Assembly: GCA_019454045.1 (NCBI GenBank)
Contig: SKCR01021409.1
Span: forward strand, 33,239-97,238
Reading direction: 5' to 3'
DNA: 64,000 nt
Source: Zanthoxylum bungeanum
Lineage: Eukaryota > Streptophyta > Magnoliopsida > Sapindales > Rutaceae
The position numbers and the translations under genes were made by a program. The notes under the pieces were generated by a model. That model searched no databases, was not told where the DNA came from, and saw nothing but the letters and a program-made list of their open reading frames with translations. Shown in pieces: positions 1 to 11,268 of the stretch (within the stretch, counting starts at the first letter, position 1; every line of letters starts with the position of its first letter).

Positions 1-329
1 CATTGACTTACTAGTTTACCCCATGAAAGTAGGATAACTTATTATCTTATCTCATATGGATAGAATGCCTTATTTTCCCGAACATGTCTTGCCCTATGCT
101 CGGTCTTCATGTGGTCGGTCATAATAGTCTTTTGTACTGAGAATGCTGCTGTCGACCTGATAATTGCCCGGTCATCCGAACCAAAGTGGTCGGTTATCGG
201 ATCATAAAGTTCTCGGCCACTCACTCATGTGGTCGGGTCGGTATTAATGATCTTGACCAAGGAGAAATTACCCTTTTGCCCCTGTCGTGCTGTCTTAAAT
301 ACCATAGTGCCTAAAAACACCATCAATAA
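1..329. other. Unassigned flank left of element A1
   Basis: No gene is recognised. The stretch contains several copies of the word TGGTCGG (near 110, 190 and 228), a style also seen in the LTRs of element E (near 19.9 kb), so it may be a piece of an old Gypsy-type LTR. The open frame on the minus strand here is short and resembles nothing I know. Homology to element A2 stops at about 330. Confidence 0.3.
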
Positions 330-517
330 TAGTGATCATTAAAAGCCTTAGCTTATCCTAACCAATGACAGACAGCACTCAGCGTCATTATCAGAATGGG
401 AAAGAGTACGAAACTCTTCAGTGCTTGTTTTGAATTGCACAAAGTTTCTGTTGTCCCTTTTGAACCTAGATCTTGGGATCTCCAGTCAACTAGGTTGGGT
501 TTCCACAGTGACAATTC

Positions 518-2010
518 TTAGATTATAGGCTTCAAGCCCATTCCCCTCGATGACTTCTCAACTTGCTCTTGAGGTAAACCTTTAGTTAGTGGATCCGCTA
601 GGTTTTCCTTCGACCAGATATAATCGATCGTTATTATGCCACTTGAGAGCAGTTGACGTATGGTATTATGTCTCCGACGTATGTGTCGAGACTTACCATT
701 ATACATTGTATTTTGGGCTCTCCCAATAGCCGATTGGCTGTCACAATGTATGCTTATTGCTGGCACCGGTTTGGGCCAACTAGGAATATCCTCCAGGAAG
801 TTTCTAAGCCATTCTGCTTCTTCCGCAGTTTTGTCTAACGCTATGAATTCTGATTCCATAGTAGACCGGGCAATACACGTTTGCCTCGAGGATTTCCATG
901 ACACGGCTGCATTACCAAGTGTGAAAACGAATCCACTCGTGGATTTGGAATCCACCGTATCAGATATCCAGTTAGCATCGCTGTAACCCTCTAGTACAGC
1001 AGGATATCTCTCGTAATATAGCCCATATTTTGAAGTTTCTCTCAGATACCTCAAAACTCTTACTATGGCTTTCCAGTGGTTGTGTCCTGGATTGCTCGTA
1101 TATCTGCTAAGCCGATTCACAGCTTGAACGATATCAGGTCGTGTGCAATTCGTGAGATACATCAGACTTCCGATGATTCTCGAATACTCTAGTTGCGATA
1201 TGCTTGAACCAGTATTCTTTGATAAATGAAGAGTTAGGTCTACAGGGGTTCTAGCCACATTTAGATCCCCTTTGATATATTTATCGAGTATCTTCTCAAT
1301 ATAATGAGTTTGTGATAATATATATCCGTCTGATGTTCTAGAAATCTTTATTCCTAGGATCACATCAGCTATCCCCATATCTTTCATATCAAATCTGCTG
1401 GATAACACGTTTTTGGTAAACTGAATCATTTCATGATTACTACCAATTATCAGCATATCGTCTACATAGAGACACACAATGACATATCATTTTTGAGTTG
1501 TTTTGGTGTACACATACTTATCACACTCATTGGTTTTGAACCCATTTGACAACATTTCTTTGTCAAATTTCTCATGCCATTGTTTTGGTGCTTGTTTTAA
1601 TCCGTACAAGGATTTTACAAGTTTGCACACCTTCTGTTCTTGTCCAGGAACACTAAACCTTCTGGTTGTTCCATGTAAATATCTTCATCCAAATCACCAT
1701 TCAAGAATACCGTTTTTACATCCATTTGATGTATTTCAAGACCAAATATAGCTGCTATGGCTATGAGCATTCTTATCGATGTGATGTGAGTCACTGGTGA
1801 ATAGGTGTCAAAGTAATCAAGGCCTTCCTTTTGTCTATAACCTTTTATGAAAAGTCTTGCCTTATACTTATCTATTGATCCATCCGTTTTCATCTTCCTT
1901 TTGAATATCCATTTGTAGCCCAGCGGCTTACAACCTGGCGGAAGATCAACCAACTCCCAAGTATGGTTCTGTAGGATTGAATCAATCTCACTGTAATAGC
2001 CTCTTTCCAA
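518..2010 (-). pseudogene. Copia reverse transcriptase and RNase H (A1)
   Basis: The first open part (2010-1615) carries the RT N-terminus (WELVDLPPGCKPLGYKWIFK, then KARLFIKGY and MDVKTVFLNGDLDEDIYM). A one-base deletion in the EGF-type segment throws it out of frame just before KVCKLVKSLYGLKQAP, which can be read in the next frame. The second open part (1477-518) holds the catalytic YVDDMLIIG motif and, further on, RNase H residues ([12 protein letters not shown]). The frame ends at 518. Compared with A2 this half is better preserved. Confidence 0.9.
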
Positions 2011-3570
2011 AGAGGTGCCTCCGGAGAAGCCATAGCTTCTTTATAGCTTTGAGGCTCATTTTCTAACAAGTATGTCAGAAAATCGGGACCAAACGACTTA
2101 GACGTTCTAGCTCTTTTGCTACATCTAGGCTCGATTGTCTCAGCATTTATACGTTGATCTGATTTCAGGTCAACCTGATCATTATCCTTGACAGTGTCAG
2201 TTGTCCTTTTGAGAGACCCCGTTATTTGTCTTTCCTTATAAGGAAACGTCTCTTCAAAAAATATCGCATTCCTTGACTCAATTATCATATTTGGATTGAT
2301 GTCAGGAATCTCCGACTTGTGTACCAAGAATCGATATGCACTACTATTGTGAGCATATCCAATGAATACACAGTCAACAGTTTTGGGTCCTATTCTAACC
2401 TTCTTAGGTTTAGGAACCATTATTTTGGCAAGACACCCCCACACTTTGAGGTATTTGTAGGAAGGTACGAAACCTTTCCACAATTCATATGGTGTCTTGT
2501 CTAGTCTTCTGTGAGGAAGCTTGTTCAGAACGCAGTTCGCGGAAAGCAAGGCTTCCTCCCACAAGTTCTGGGGTAGACCCGAACTTGTCAATATGGCATT
2601 CATCATTTCCTTCAACGTTCGGTTTTTGCGCTCCGCAATTCCGTTCTGTTGAGGAGAATAGGGAGTAGTGGTTTCGTGAATAATTCCGTGCACAGAACAA
2701 TATTCATCGAATGGTGAAACATATTCACCACCTCTATCACTCCTGATTCTTTTGATTTTCTTGCCAAGTTGATTTTCAACTTCGCTCTTATAGTGCACAG
2801 AGCTCTCAATAGCTTCTGCTTTGCTTCTCAGCAAGTACACATAGCATAATCTTGTGCTGTCATCGATAAAAGTGATAAAGTACTTTTTACCGCCTCTTGT
2901 TTGCACAATATTCATGTCACATACATCGGTATGTACAAGTTCTAGCGGTTCAGAACTGCGTTCTATAGAATGAAATGATGTTCTATGCATTTTTGCTTCA
3001 ACACATGCTTCACACTTATGTTGGCTATCAATTGCAATTTTAGGTATAAGGTCCATGTTAATTAATTTACGCATGGTATCATAATTAACATGTCCTAACC
3101 TCCCATGCCATACATTTTGTGACACAATAATATAAGCAGACGAACTAGCTTATTAATAGCACGATTAACAGTCATTACATTTAGCTTGAAAAGGCCATCA
3201 GTTAGGTATCCTTTTCTACATACATATCATTCTTAGTCATTACAAACTTATCAGAAACAAATACAAGCTTAAAACCAGCCTTACTAAGAAGAGAGCTCGA
3301 GACCAAGTTCTTCCGAATATCTGGAACGTGCAGTACATTCTTCGATGTTAGCTCCTTTCCGGATGTCATCTTCAGAACCACTGTGCCTTATCCAACCACC
3401 TGAGAGGTAGACGAGTTTCCCATGGTCAGATGATCGCCGCCATCGACCTTCTGGTACATAGAAAACATATTACTGTCTGCACATATATGACAAGTAGCCC
3501 CAGTGTCTACCCACCATTCTCTCGGATTCCCAACTATGTTGGCTTCGGTTACCACTGTTGATAATTCCAT
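1890..3570 (-). pseudogene. Copia protease and integrase region (A1)
   Basis: The part at 3388-3570 carries the aspartic protease motif [12 protein letters not shown] frameshift or stop near 3130-3390 separates it from the next open part (3125-1890). That part begins with a GAG-pre-integrase domain ([10 protein letters not shown], with the CEACVEAK cysteines). The integrase core follows, with its acidic residues in HTDVCDM, FIDDSTR and the glutamate of QQNGIAERKNR. The downstream region contains the conserved WGCLAK and GPKTVDCVFIGYA segments. At its C-terminal end the frame drifts out of the reverse transcriptase frame near 1990-2010. Confidence 0.88.
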
Positions 3571-3591
3571 CTCTGAGATATCATCAGTCAG

Positions 3592-4425
3592 CTACTCGCC
3601 TTCAGTAACATGGGCCTCATATTTCTTTTTCTTGCCCTTGTCCTGAGACTTATTGTTCCTGCAGTTTTTTGACATATGACCGCTCTTTCCACAGTTGTAG
3701 CATTTTCCCTTGAACTTCTTGTTCCCAGAGTCAGCTCCAATGTTCATTCTCTTTTTGCTACCCTTTGCACCTTCAATGATGTTGGCCTTAGACTCCAGAG
3801 TCTTGTAGCTGGCCTTCTCGAACATCCTGTTATTCTCCTCGATTCTCAATCGAACACTAAGGTCTTCAAGGCTCATCTGCTTCTTTTTGTGTTTCAGATA
3901 GCTCCTGAAGTCCTTCCATGATGGAGGCAACTTTTCAATTATGGCGGCAACTTGAAACATCTCACAAAGTTTCATTCCCTCATCCAGTATTTCATGAATG
4001 ATCAATTGCAGTTCACCCAACTGAGACATCACCGTGCTTGAATCTACCATCTTGTAGTCCAGAAACCTACCCACGACAAATTTCTTTTGTCCGGCATCTT
4101 CGGTTTTGTACTTCTTCTCGAGAGATTCCCAGAGAACCTTCGCAGAAGTCATGCCTTGGTACACATTGTACAGGGTATTGTCAAGACCACCCAAAAGGTA
4201 GTTCTTGCATAAGAAGTCTCCATACATCCAAGTCTGTTCTCGCTCTACCTTGGCCAATTCAGATTCACCCTCCACAGGACCCGGAGGATCTTTGAGGAAT
4301 TTAGCCAACTGGAGAGTTGTCAGGTAGAACAGCATTTTGCTCTGCCATTGTTTGAAATTTGCCCCACCAAATTTCTCCGGCTTTTCTCCGTGAGAGATCG
4401 GTACCGTGATATTTCCGCTAGCCAT
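3592..4425 (-). pseudogene. Copia gag (A1)
   Basis: An open frame of 277 codons starts with MASGN at 4425, the same start as in A2. The N-terminal two thirds match the UBN2/Retrotran-gag type of Copia capsid proteins. A zinc knuckle CYNCGKSGHMSKNC (CX2CX4HX4C) lies at about residues 241-254, followed by a lysine-rich tail. The frame ends in TAG (VTEGE then stop), and the same frame continues beyond the stop toward the protease region. Most Copia elements make one Gag-Pol polyprotein, so the stop probably inactivates pol, unless it is read through. The gag part itself is intact and could still make capsid protein. Confidence 0.85.
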
Positions 4426-4950
4426 TTGTAACTAGAAATCAACAGGGTTCAATCAGTCTACGAAAGACAAATTACACAATGATCAACGAATGATCTTGTT
4501 CAAAGTGAAGTACTAGGTAGTCACTTGTTGTTCTAATTGACGAAAGTTCCAATAAACACAAGTCCTTGAATTTCAACTAAAGATACTTAAGGAAGATTGA
4601 GTGAACGAATATTCTTCGAATACTTTTTCCAATAAGATCTTTTAGCAATTCACAACCCAGATTTACACTTCTCCAATAGCACAATTAATACGATAAATGT
4701 AAATCTATTTGTCAATTAAGATTGGATGGAATTACTTGTGTATTATTACACTTTAAATTCTCAACCAATTATGCAACAACCAATCAATTTCAACTTTATC
4801 ACTATGTGTATGCTTGTGATAATTGAACAATTTAATAATAACTTAAATCTATACTACCAAGATTAATGTGTTTACAGTATATGACTAACCAAGTTAATAT
4901 TAATTAAAGTTTGCAGTTTATGATACTTACAGGACAAAGTCGGTAGTGTC

Positions 4951-5290
4951 ACGTTCGTATCTACGTTCGAACGAGACTGTCCAGTGTGTGTGCGTTCGTG
5001 TTGCGTTTGATAACGCGTTCGAACGAAGTGTTTCCAGAGAGTCCACGTTCGAGTAGCGTTTGATAACGCGTTCGAACGGTATGATTCCAGAGAGTTCACG
5101 TTCATATAGCGTTCGTGAACGCGTTCGAAGGGAATGATTCCAGAGAGTTCACGTTTGAGTTGCGTTTAGGACGCGTTCGAACGTTCTAAGGTAGAAGGCT
5201 TGCGTTCGAGTTGCGTTTGAAGACGCGTTCGAACGTTCTTACGAAAATTCAAATTTTTGGCCTTCGCGTGCGTCGGGCGTTCGAACGCCC
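4951..5290 (-). repeat. Leader tandem repeats of A1 (about 52 bp)
   Basis: Between LTR and gag is an array of imperfect units of about 52 bp. Each contains the palindrome-like core GTTCGAACGCG followed by a GTGAACTCTCTGGAA-type segment. A1 has about five units and A2 about six, so copy number varies between family members. No reading frame runs through it. Confidence 0.8.
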
Positions 5291-5388
5291 TACGGGTTTT
5301 TCATGCACAGTTCGTATTTTCCAGAAAATATTCAAACCCTAACATGCAAGTTACTATCTAATAACACGATACAATAAGTTCTTAAGAT

Positions 5389-5909
5389 TGTGGTTAAATT
5401 AGTGTCATTAAACAGTAATATAACTTGCAAACAAACAGATCAAACAGCAAAAGTAGATCTAGATGCATGAAACCCTAAAACCAGAAAACCTTTAAAACAA
5501 ACCAGAAAATGGAGATTGCAGATTTGTCCAAGTCGAGATGATCTCTGTCCTTAAGAACTTATTGGCCCATCACAAGTGCTCTACGGTTTCGTATTGCCAA
5601 CGTTCTCCCAGGATAACTTGGATGCTACTTGTACAAGGAGCACTCCTTAACAAGTTTATGAACTAGGAAGATGGTGAAACTCTTTCTCAAAACAAAGGAA
5701 AAACAAATGTCTCTTCCAGAAATTCGGAACTCTTTTTCTATCTCTCTTTTTGGATATAAAGTCTTCTTATATAAGGCATGGAAGGGTGCCAATAGGGCAC
5801 CCTTTGGGATGAGGTGCAACCCTCCAAAGGGTTGTACCCCTCACAAGCACCCAATCCAACCAAAAAGACAGAATTACCCTTAATGAAATATATTGAAGAA
5901 TTTCCTACA
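5389..5909 (-). repeat. 5' LTR of element A1
   Basis: This is the 521-bp LTR of family A, recognised by alignment with the two LTRs of A2. On the minus strand it begins TGTAGGAAA and ends CCACA, giving TG...CA termini. It contains two GC-rich hairpins upstream of a palindromic TATA box. Its only partner LTR would lie left of 330 and is absent. Confidence 0.9.
5766..5775 (-). promoter_or_regulatory. TATA box of A1 LTR
   Basis: CTTATATAAG is a perfect palindrome containing TATATAA, in the middle of the LTR and conserved at the same place in both LTRs of A2 (11811 and 17648). It is the likely retrotransposon promoter, inferred from position and motif only. Confidence 0.6.
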
Positions 5910-7040
5910 ATAATTCTGTCTCAACTGTAATTTCCCTCTTTGCTGGTAATCCTTTTTCCATAACTTCTTTTTTGAAATCTTGAGATTCCTTGACACCAAC
6001 TCCAGTAAAAATTTCAACATCTGTTTTTCTTAAAATGTCCTGCCAGTTCAATCAGATAATATTAACTTGAGGAGGATGAACTTGAGTAACAAGCCAGCAC
6101 TTAAACAAAACATATAGCTCGAAAGACAACACAACTTTACATCAATCTATGAAACCTTGAATAAGTACTTCATTTGTAAGTTGTTACCTGATCGGCGCGT
6201 AATCACATGCGTATAACGCAAGCGTACGTATCGTTCAAGTAGTATAAAAATATCGATCCCACGAGAGCTTAATTTCTATTTATTATTAATTATTGATACT
6301 ATTTATTTACAAATATCTAATTAAAGTGAGAAGGGATTGATTGCTTCTTGTTGGTTGAATGTGGATTTCTTAAATAAATAAATAAAGACAAAAGAAAATA
6401 CAAAGGAAAAATAAACAAAAGACATAAAAATCTAGGGTTGTGATTCCACACAATAATATTCTAATGATGAATTGATTCTCTTATATATGTGTAATAAATT
6501 AGTTTGCTAACCTGGAACACGAAGATATGCAAAAGCCTCTTCCGATGGTTAGATGCAAATACCAAAAATAACCAAATTAATCATATTCCTATGTTAATCA
6601 AGTTACCTGAATTCATTAAGTTCAAGTTCCAATTATGGCTACCCCCGCCAGACAGGTATATTCTTATCATGTAAGGAAATCTATTAAATGGTTATCTTTC
6701 CTCAAGTAAGATCGTGAACTATTAAATCTAAGGCTGAAACCTAAAATCTCTTTTCCAAATTCATTTTAACTTTACCACATCAATCTTATTGGTGATCATG
6801 CAGCAAGAAGCATTAAGCTTAAGACTCAATAAACAAACTAAAGAATTACCATTTATATAATTAAATCAATTATTAAGCTTATGAATATTGTGTTTCATCA
6901 CTTCCCTAGAATAAAAAGACAATGATGGGGTTAGAGGATCCACATTTAATATTTCATATCTAGGAAGCTCACTTATTATAATATATAAATTATTTTCTGT
7001 TCTGCTTTCTCAGGAATTAATAATGTTAAACATTTAAAAC

Positions 7041-7175
7041 CAGCCATATAGGCGGTAATCCATTTAGTCCAACTACAATAGCCATATAGGCGGTAATTAT
7101 CTGTCACATAAAGACCGGCCATATATGTGGTAAAGTAATTTATATTTAGACCGACCATATAGGAGGTAATAAAGT
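7041..7175 (-). repeat. Four imperfect repeats CCATATAGGCGGTAAT in the solo LTR
   Basis: Copies begin near 7044, 7081, 7118 and 7155 at a spacing of about 37 bp. Single related copies are present at the equivalent place in element G (near 53090), so this is a locally amplified LTR segment. Confidence 0.7.
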
Positions 7176-7613
7176 CTACCATTAATTAATCCGGTTAAAT
7201 TATAATTTAAATATTATAATTAAGTGAGATTAACCTAGATAATTATTTTAAATGTTTCACCTTTTACCCTAGCGGAAATTTAATTACAAAACATAAAAGT
7301 AAATAAAAATTAAATACTAAAATTAAATGTAAAAATAAAAATACATAATTTAATTATTATAATTTTTTTACAAAAATAGATGCTATCCTTAAAAGTCTAA
7401 GAAAACCCTAAGGAAAACACGAAAACAAATGAGGTGCAAATGGCTCAATTTATAGGCAATATGGTCGTCCACGCGTCGCGTCGCGACGCCGAGCTGTCAC
7501 ACGGAGAAAATACGCATTGACAGGTTGACTGCTGATGTGGCACGCGGATTTCTTCGGTCAAATGATATGCCGACACATGGCACGCGAAATGATTCGATCC
7601 ACTGAGATGCTAA

Positions 7614-7896
7614 CACGTGGCGGGCGATGATTGGTTGTTGATGACGTGGTGACATGTGGCACGGTGACTTGAATTGCAGCTGACGTGGTGGACACGTGGC
7701 TGTCACGTAGATGACACGTGTCACGTGTTGAATGCGGTCGAATGAGAAATTGACACGTGGCATGCGGAGTGTCGGCACCATATGATTGTCACACGTGGCA
7801 CGTCGCATGTTAGTAGATCTTCTGTGATAGTGACACGTGGCAGGCGCAAATTAGCATCCGGCGCATTTTAGCAGACCACTCAGATTTTGACACGTG
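7614..7896. promoter_or_regulatory. Cluster of eight CACGTG G-box/ABRE motifs
   Basis: Exact CACGTG palindromes start at 7614, 7693, 7715, 7722, 7754, 7792, 7834 and 7891, most inside the longer word GACACGTGGCA. Degenerate versions (CACATGG, GACGTGG, CATGTGG) lie between them. CACGTGGC is the classical plant G-box/ABA-response element bound by bZIP and bHLH factors. The cluster lies in the upstream (U3-like) half of the solo LTR. Function as an enhancer is inference. Confidence 0.75.
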
Positions 7897-8539
7897 TCAT
7901 GGCGTATTTTAGCAAACTTTCGGCGCACGTTAGGCGTCACGACACGCCAAATTATAATTTTACCCTTTTATGTCATTTTTCACTGTTTTGGCCCCAAATT
8001 GCTTCAAATGCTTCCCAAACTTTATTTATCTGCAAAACAACACAAAAATATATCAAAACGTTCACAAAATCCGAGAAACTTAACAAGATATTAGGTCAAA
8101 TGAGTGGGAAATAGTGATATAATTACTACTCATCATTACCTTCTTATGAAAACTTGGAAAATGGTTATATATAAAGCGGTAACGTAGCTCGTTGTCCCGG
8201 AAAATAAAGGTTAGCAAAGTATCAATCCCTTAACTGAAAGATAAATTGTCATTGGACTTATATTATCTATATGAAAGCATTTTGATGTACAAAATATAGA
8301 AAATTATCTGCTCTTTTCAGAATCTGAGACAATTCTTCTACTGGAGAAGATTGTTTTTCAAGCTTTGTTATGCTTTCACTCAACTTCTCGATGAGTGTAT
8401 GCTCCCTCTAGATGATAGCCTCCAACGATTTCACCAATTTCAGTGTCTGTTTCTTCCAGTACTCGAAATTATCATACTCAGCATCTATTTCAACTATCTT
8501 GCTTCGAACAACAAGGTCATTTTTCCTCCGCAGAACATC

Positions 8540-9187
8540 TTACTCAGATTGATGTAAAGTTGTCATTTTTCCTCCGCGAAACAACAAGGTCATTTCCCTT
8601 CGGACTATGGAGAATGCCCATGTAGCTCTGGCTATCCCATTGTGTAACATCGGGTTTGCTAAAAATATGGATGGAGAATGCCCCGTAGTTCTGGCTATCC
8701 CATTGTGTAACCTCGGATAAGCCGAACACGGGAAAGGGGAATGCCCTCGTGACACTGGCCATCCCATTTCGGATCCGTAGGAACATAGCACGGGGAATGC
8801 CTGAGGGTCTTCATGGCGTTAGCAGACTCGAGGCTTGCCTAGCATGGGAAAGATCTTATGGCATTGGCCGCCCCTCGATCCGTAGCTCAGTTCTCTGGGA
8901 CGTTGAACTGTGAGGTTCAAAATTATTGTTTTGGGTAGCTTGGGGTAGGACGCTACCTCAGACTCCCTTGTTAATTCTTTTGCATCTGTATGGGGAATGT
9001 GCTAAGTCACATTTATGGTATATGTCTTGTCTTTATTTTTGTTTTAACTTTAATGGAGGGCTCGATGCGGGACGCTGTTCACTAGCCTCCATACAACGTC
9101 GGAGATTGAAAATATTCTCTCACATTTAAGTCTCGATATATTGTGACGACTCAAGGCTATTGAAGCTCGGGTCGGGTTATGTCCCAC
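8540..9187. repeat. Tat-like retroelement remnant with imperfect tandem repeats
   Basis: About four degenerate units of roughly 75 bp (8600-8870) share GGGAATGCC...GGCTATCCCATT...CGGATAAGCC. Similar GGGGGAATG-style repeats occur in the non-coding part of element E (near 23.9 kb), so this is probably debris of a related Gypsy element. No coding potential was recognised here. Confidence 0.45.
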
Positions 9188-10200
9188 TGATAAACGGTAA
9201 ATATGTTAGTATTTACCACCATTTTAACTTAATATCTTGTAAGTATTTCGAGTTTTGTGAGCATTTTGCTGTGTTTTGGGTTCATTTTATAGATATAAAT
9301 AATATCGGGACTCAATGGGATCAAATTAGGACAAAACTAATGAAATGTGGAACAAATATGGTAAAATTGGAAATACAGTGTGCGTCGCAACACTGAATCT
9401 GAGCATCTCGATGCAACTGAAGCAAAACATTTACGCGTCGCGATGCTGAACTCATCGCATCGCGACACGAACCATCCAGAGAGATGCCAACTCCTATCGC
9501 ATGCGCGTCGCGACGCTAAACCCATCATGTCCCGACGTGAAACTCAGAGTGTCGCAACGCTCAACAATACATGTAAGCGCATCGCGATGCTGGAGCTTGC
9601 GCGTCGCAAGGCGCCCAAGCGTTCCAGACTGTTCTGTAAACTTGCTGAAGAAAGAATTAAGGCCTCTATATAAGAGAGCTCGTTCTAAGCCTTAGAGAGA
9701 AGTTTGGAGAGAGTTTAAAACCCTATTTTCAGAGCCTCCAAGATGATCTTTGAGTGAAGGAAAAGCACAACAAGCATCATATGGCAATTGGTTTCAACAT
9801 CAAAGAAGAGGAAGGCTCGATCTTCAATAAGAGTTTATTATTTTCTTCTTTTTTATGATGTTTTGTTTAAAATTATTTATTTATTTAGAAATCTTAGTTA
9901 TGTGTTGTAACTAAATACATTATCTAGGGTTGGATGAAACCCAATATTGATGATTTTATAAATTGAAATATTTTATATCTTGTGTGATGTTTTGGTTTAT
10001 TTATTGAATTTAGATCATAATGTTTCTTGTTGATTGATCACCAATAAGATTGTTATGGTAAATTTAGATGAACTTGAGAAAGAGATTTTAGGTTTAGCCT
10101 TAAATTCAATAGTACACGATCTCACTTTAAGGAATTTCCCTCCAGGATAGAAATATACCAGTAGGGCGGGTGTAGCAATAATATTTTTCAATTAATTTTA
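9188..10200 (+). mobile_element. Truncated LTR related to family G
   Basis: It starts TGATAAACGGTAAATA, followed by the same frame of words as the LTR of G (CGGGACTCAATGG near 9307; the CTTAAATTCAATA...CACGATCTCA segment near 10100). Homology stops near 10190 before the LTR end. Between the conserved ends it carries its own block of GCGTCGCGACG-type words (9380-9620) instead of the G-box block of the solo LTR. Confidence 0.65.
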
Positions 10201-10521
10201 CAATTAATTACATTAAAACCTAATTAATTTAAAATTCATGCAATTAACAAATTCAAAAGTACACCAGGGAGAGTCGCCACCACAAAATCATTCTAGAATA
10301 ATTTTATGTCACCATGGAGTAGCATAAGTAACTCTAAAATGACAATTGGATTGTCTTACAACCTAATTAGCCCTAATTATACTAATTAGTCTAATTAATT
10401 ATACATGCATAAAATTAAGGCTCTAATAGTTTACTAAACACTTTAGTCATCAAATATTAGAGAATTAACATATCCAACAATATGTATATAATTTTTTTTT
10501 GGAAGTTAATAATATGTATGT
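10201..10521. other. AT-rich filler, no gene
   Basis: Short AATTAATT-rich stretch between two LTR remnants. It contains the phrase GGGAGAGTCGCCACC near 10270, which resembles retroelement sequence, but I cannot place it in a family. Confidence 0.3.
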
Positions 10522-11230
10522 TGTTGGACTTTATGCTTGAAGCGCAAATTCGAATAATGTATTGTACATTATATTTTATTATTTATTAATAAAATAATTA
10601 CATTTTCATTTCAACCTTGTTAATAGTAGTTATTATGTCATAATGCATATTATATTGATATATAAATCTGCCGAGAGTGACATCGACCTTGGAATAGTCA
10701 TGTGGTAACACTGGACACTGAGTGGTCCGACATTGAGATAATATTACTATTATAAACTATTCTTAATGTAAATATTCATAGTCGTTGATTTTGGAATACA
10801 ATTGAATTCTTATAACCTGGAAGAGTAGAACATGTCATATATTGGAAGTGGAGTTCCAATAGTTTAATCTAATGTATCATGAGTGAGGGAAACTCGTATA
10901 GACATGTGGGTATTCGTTGAAGCAAATACTGAATGACTCACATATGATTTCTAATAGTTGGAAGTACACATCACCGTCAATAGGAATCTCCACGAGTCGA
11001 GTAGCATATGTGATCCTTTAACTATAGGATAATATTCATTTTGTGTGTGATCCTCCACACTTTGATGTCATATATGTCAAAGACCTTTCATGGTCTAACC
11101 ACTAGATGTTCATTGGATGTGGACCGATGCACTTATTAATCAATTATGTATCAAGATATGATCTATAGGCCCGTATGTGTACCATAAATGGGTTTAGGTA
11201 TCCATGTGAGTAAGTCACGATTCTTAAGAG
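10522..11230 (+). mobile_element. Copia LTR fragment of family C
   Basis: It starts TGTTGGACTTTATGCTTG and aligns, in opposite orientation, with the 3' LTR of element C (35206-35909). Shared words include CCCGTATGTGTACCATAA, GTGTGATCCTCCACACTTTG and the CTCACATGTGATT-type block. The alignment ends near 11230 and no target duplication was identified, so it is a truncated or solo LTR. Confidence 0.65.
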
Positions 11231-11268
11231 TTTGTCCAAAACCAATCACCTAGGCATGATTATGAGAG

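Larger units (their letters stand above)
330..5909 (-). mobile_element. Ty1/copia retrotransposon A1, 3'-truncated
   Basis: Reading on the minus strand the order is LTR (5909-5389), repeat-rich leader, gag, protease, integrase, reverse transcriptase, RNase H, the Copia order. It is a close relative of A2 (11687-18035). Alignment to A2 stops near 330, inside the 3' untranslated part, so the polypurine tract and 3' LTR are missing. The right edge is sharp: the LTR ends at 5909 and histidine kinase coding sequence begins at 5910, so this copy inserted into that gene relic or was joined to it by deletion. Coding frames are interrupted by an in-frame stop between gag and pol and by frameshifts near 1650-2000 and 3130-3400, so it is not autonomous. 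Confidence 0.92.
6189..8135 (-). mobile_element. Solo LTR of Gypsy-type family G
   Basis: The LTR starts TGATGAGTAG (8135) and ends GCCGATCA (6189) on the minus strand, 1947 bp, flanked by perfect 5-bp target duplications TTACC (6184-6188 and 8136-8140). There is no internal region, so it is a solo LTR left by LTR-LTR recombination. It aligns with the 5' LTR of element G (52139-54267) over both ends, including the block of CTGGAACACGAAGATATGC and the CATATAGGCGG repeats. The target duplication equals the splice donor of the histidine kinase relic. Confidence 0.88.
5910..8539 (-). pseudogene. HK5: Histidine kinase 5 (AHK5/CKI2)-like gene relic
   Basis: Three exon remnants are read on the minus strand. 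Exon A (about 8539-8271) encodes a coiled-coil stretch with RRKNDLVVRSK, EYWKKQ, EKLSESITKLEKQSSPVEEL and LKRADNFLYFV. Exon B (8200-8140) encodes ELRYRFIYNHFPS and ends at a GT donor. Exon C (6039-5910) follows a CAG acceptor and encodes DILRKTDVEIFTGVGVKESQ, then FKKEVMEKG and AKREITVETEL. Order and motifs match the N-terminal coiled coil and PAS-like region of plant cytosolic histidine kinase 5, which acts in stomatal and stress two-component signalling. It is broken: an in-frame TAG lies at 8410-8408, a solo LTR sits in the B-C intron, and A1 begins right after exon C, so the kinase and receiver domains are absent. The assignment rests on remembered family motifs, not a search. Confidence 0.82.

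Noticed and set aside
2319..2504. Plus-strand frames inside A1 and minus-strand frames inside A2
   Set aside because: They are antisense shadows of the pol gene and occur at matching places in both copies for that reason alone.
3592..4425. Intact 277-codon gag of A1 considered as a domesticated gag gene
   Set aside because: It is embedded in a full set of adjacent pol relics and its leader, so it is simply the least damaged part of A1.
10522..11230. Considered as a complete solo LTR of family C
   Set aside because: No LTR end matching the other copies and no target duplication were found, so only a fragment is claimed.
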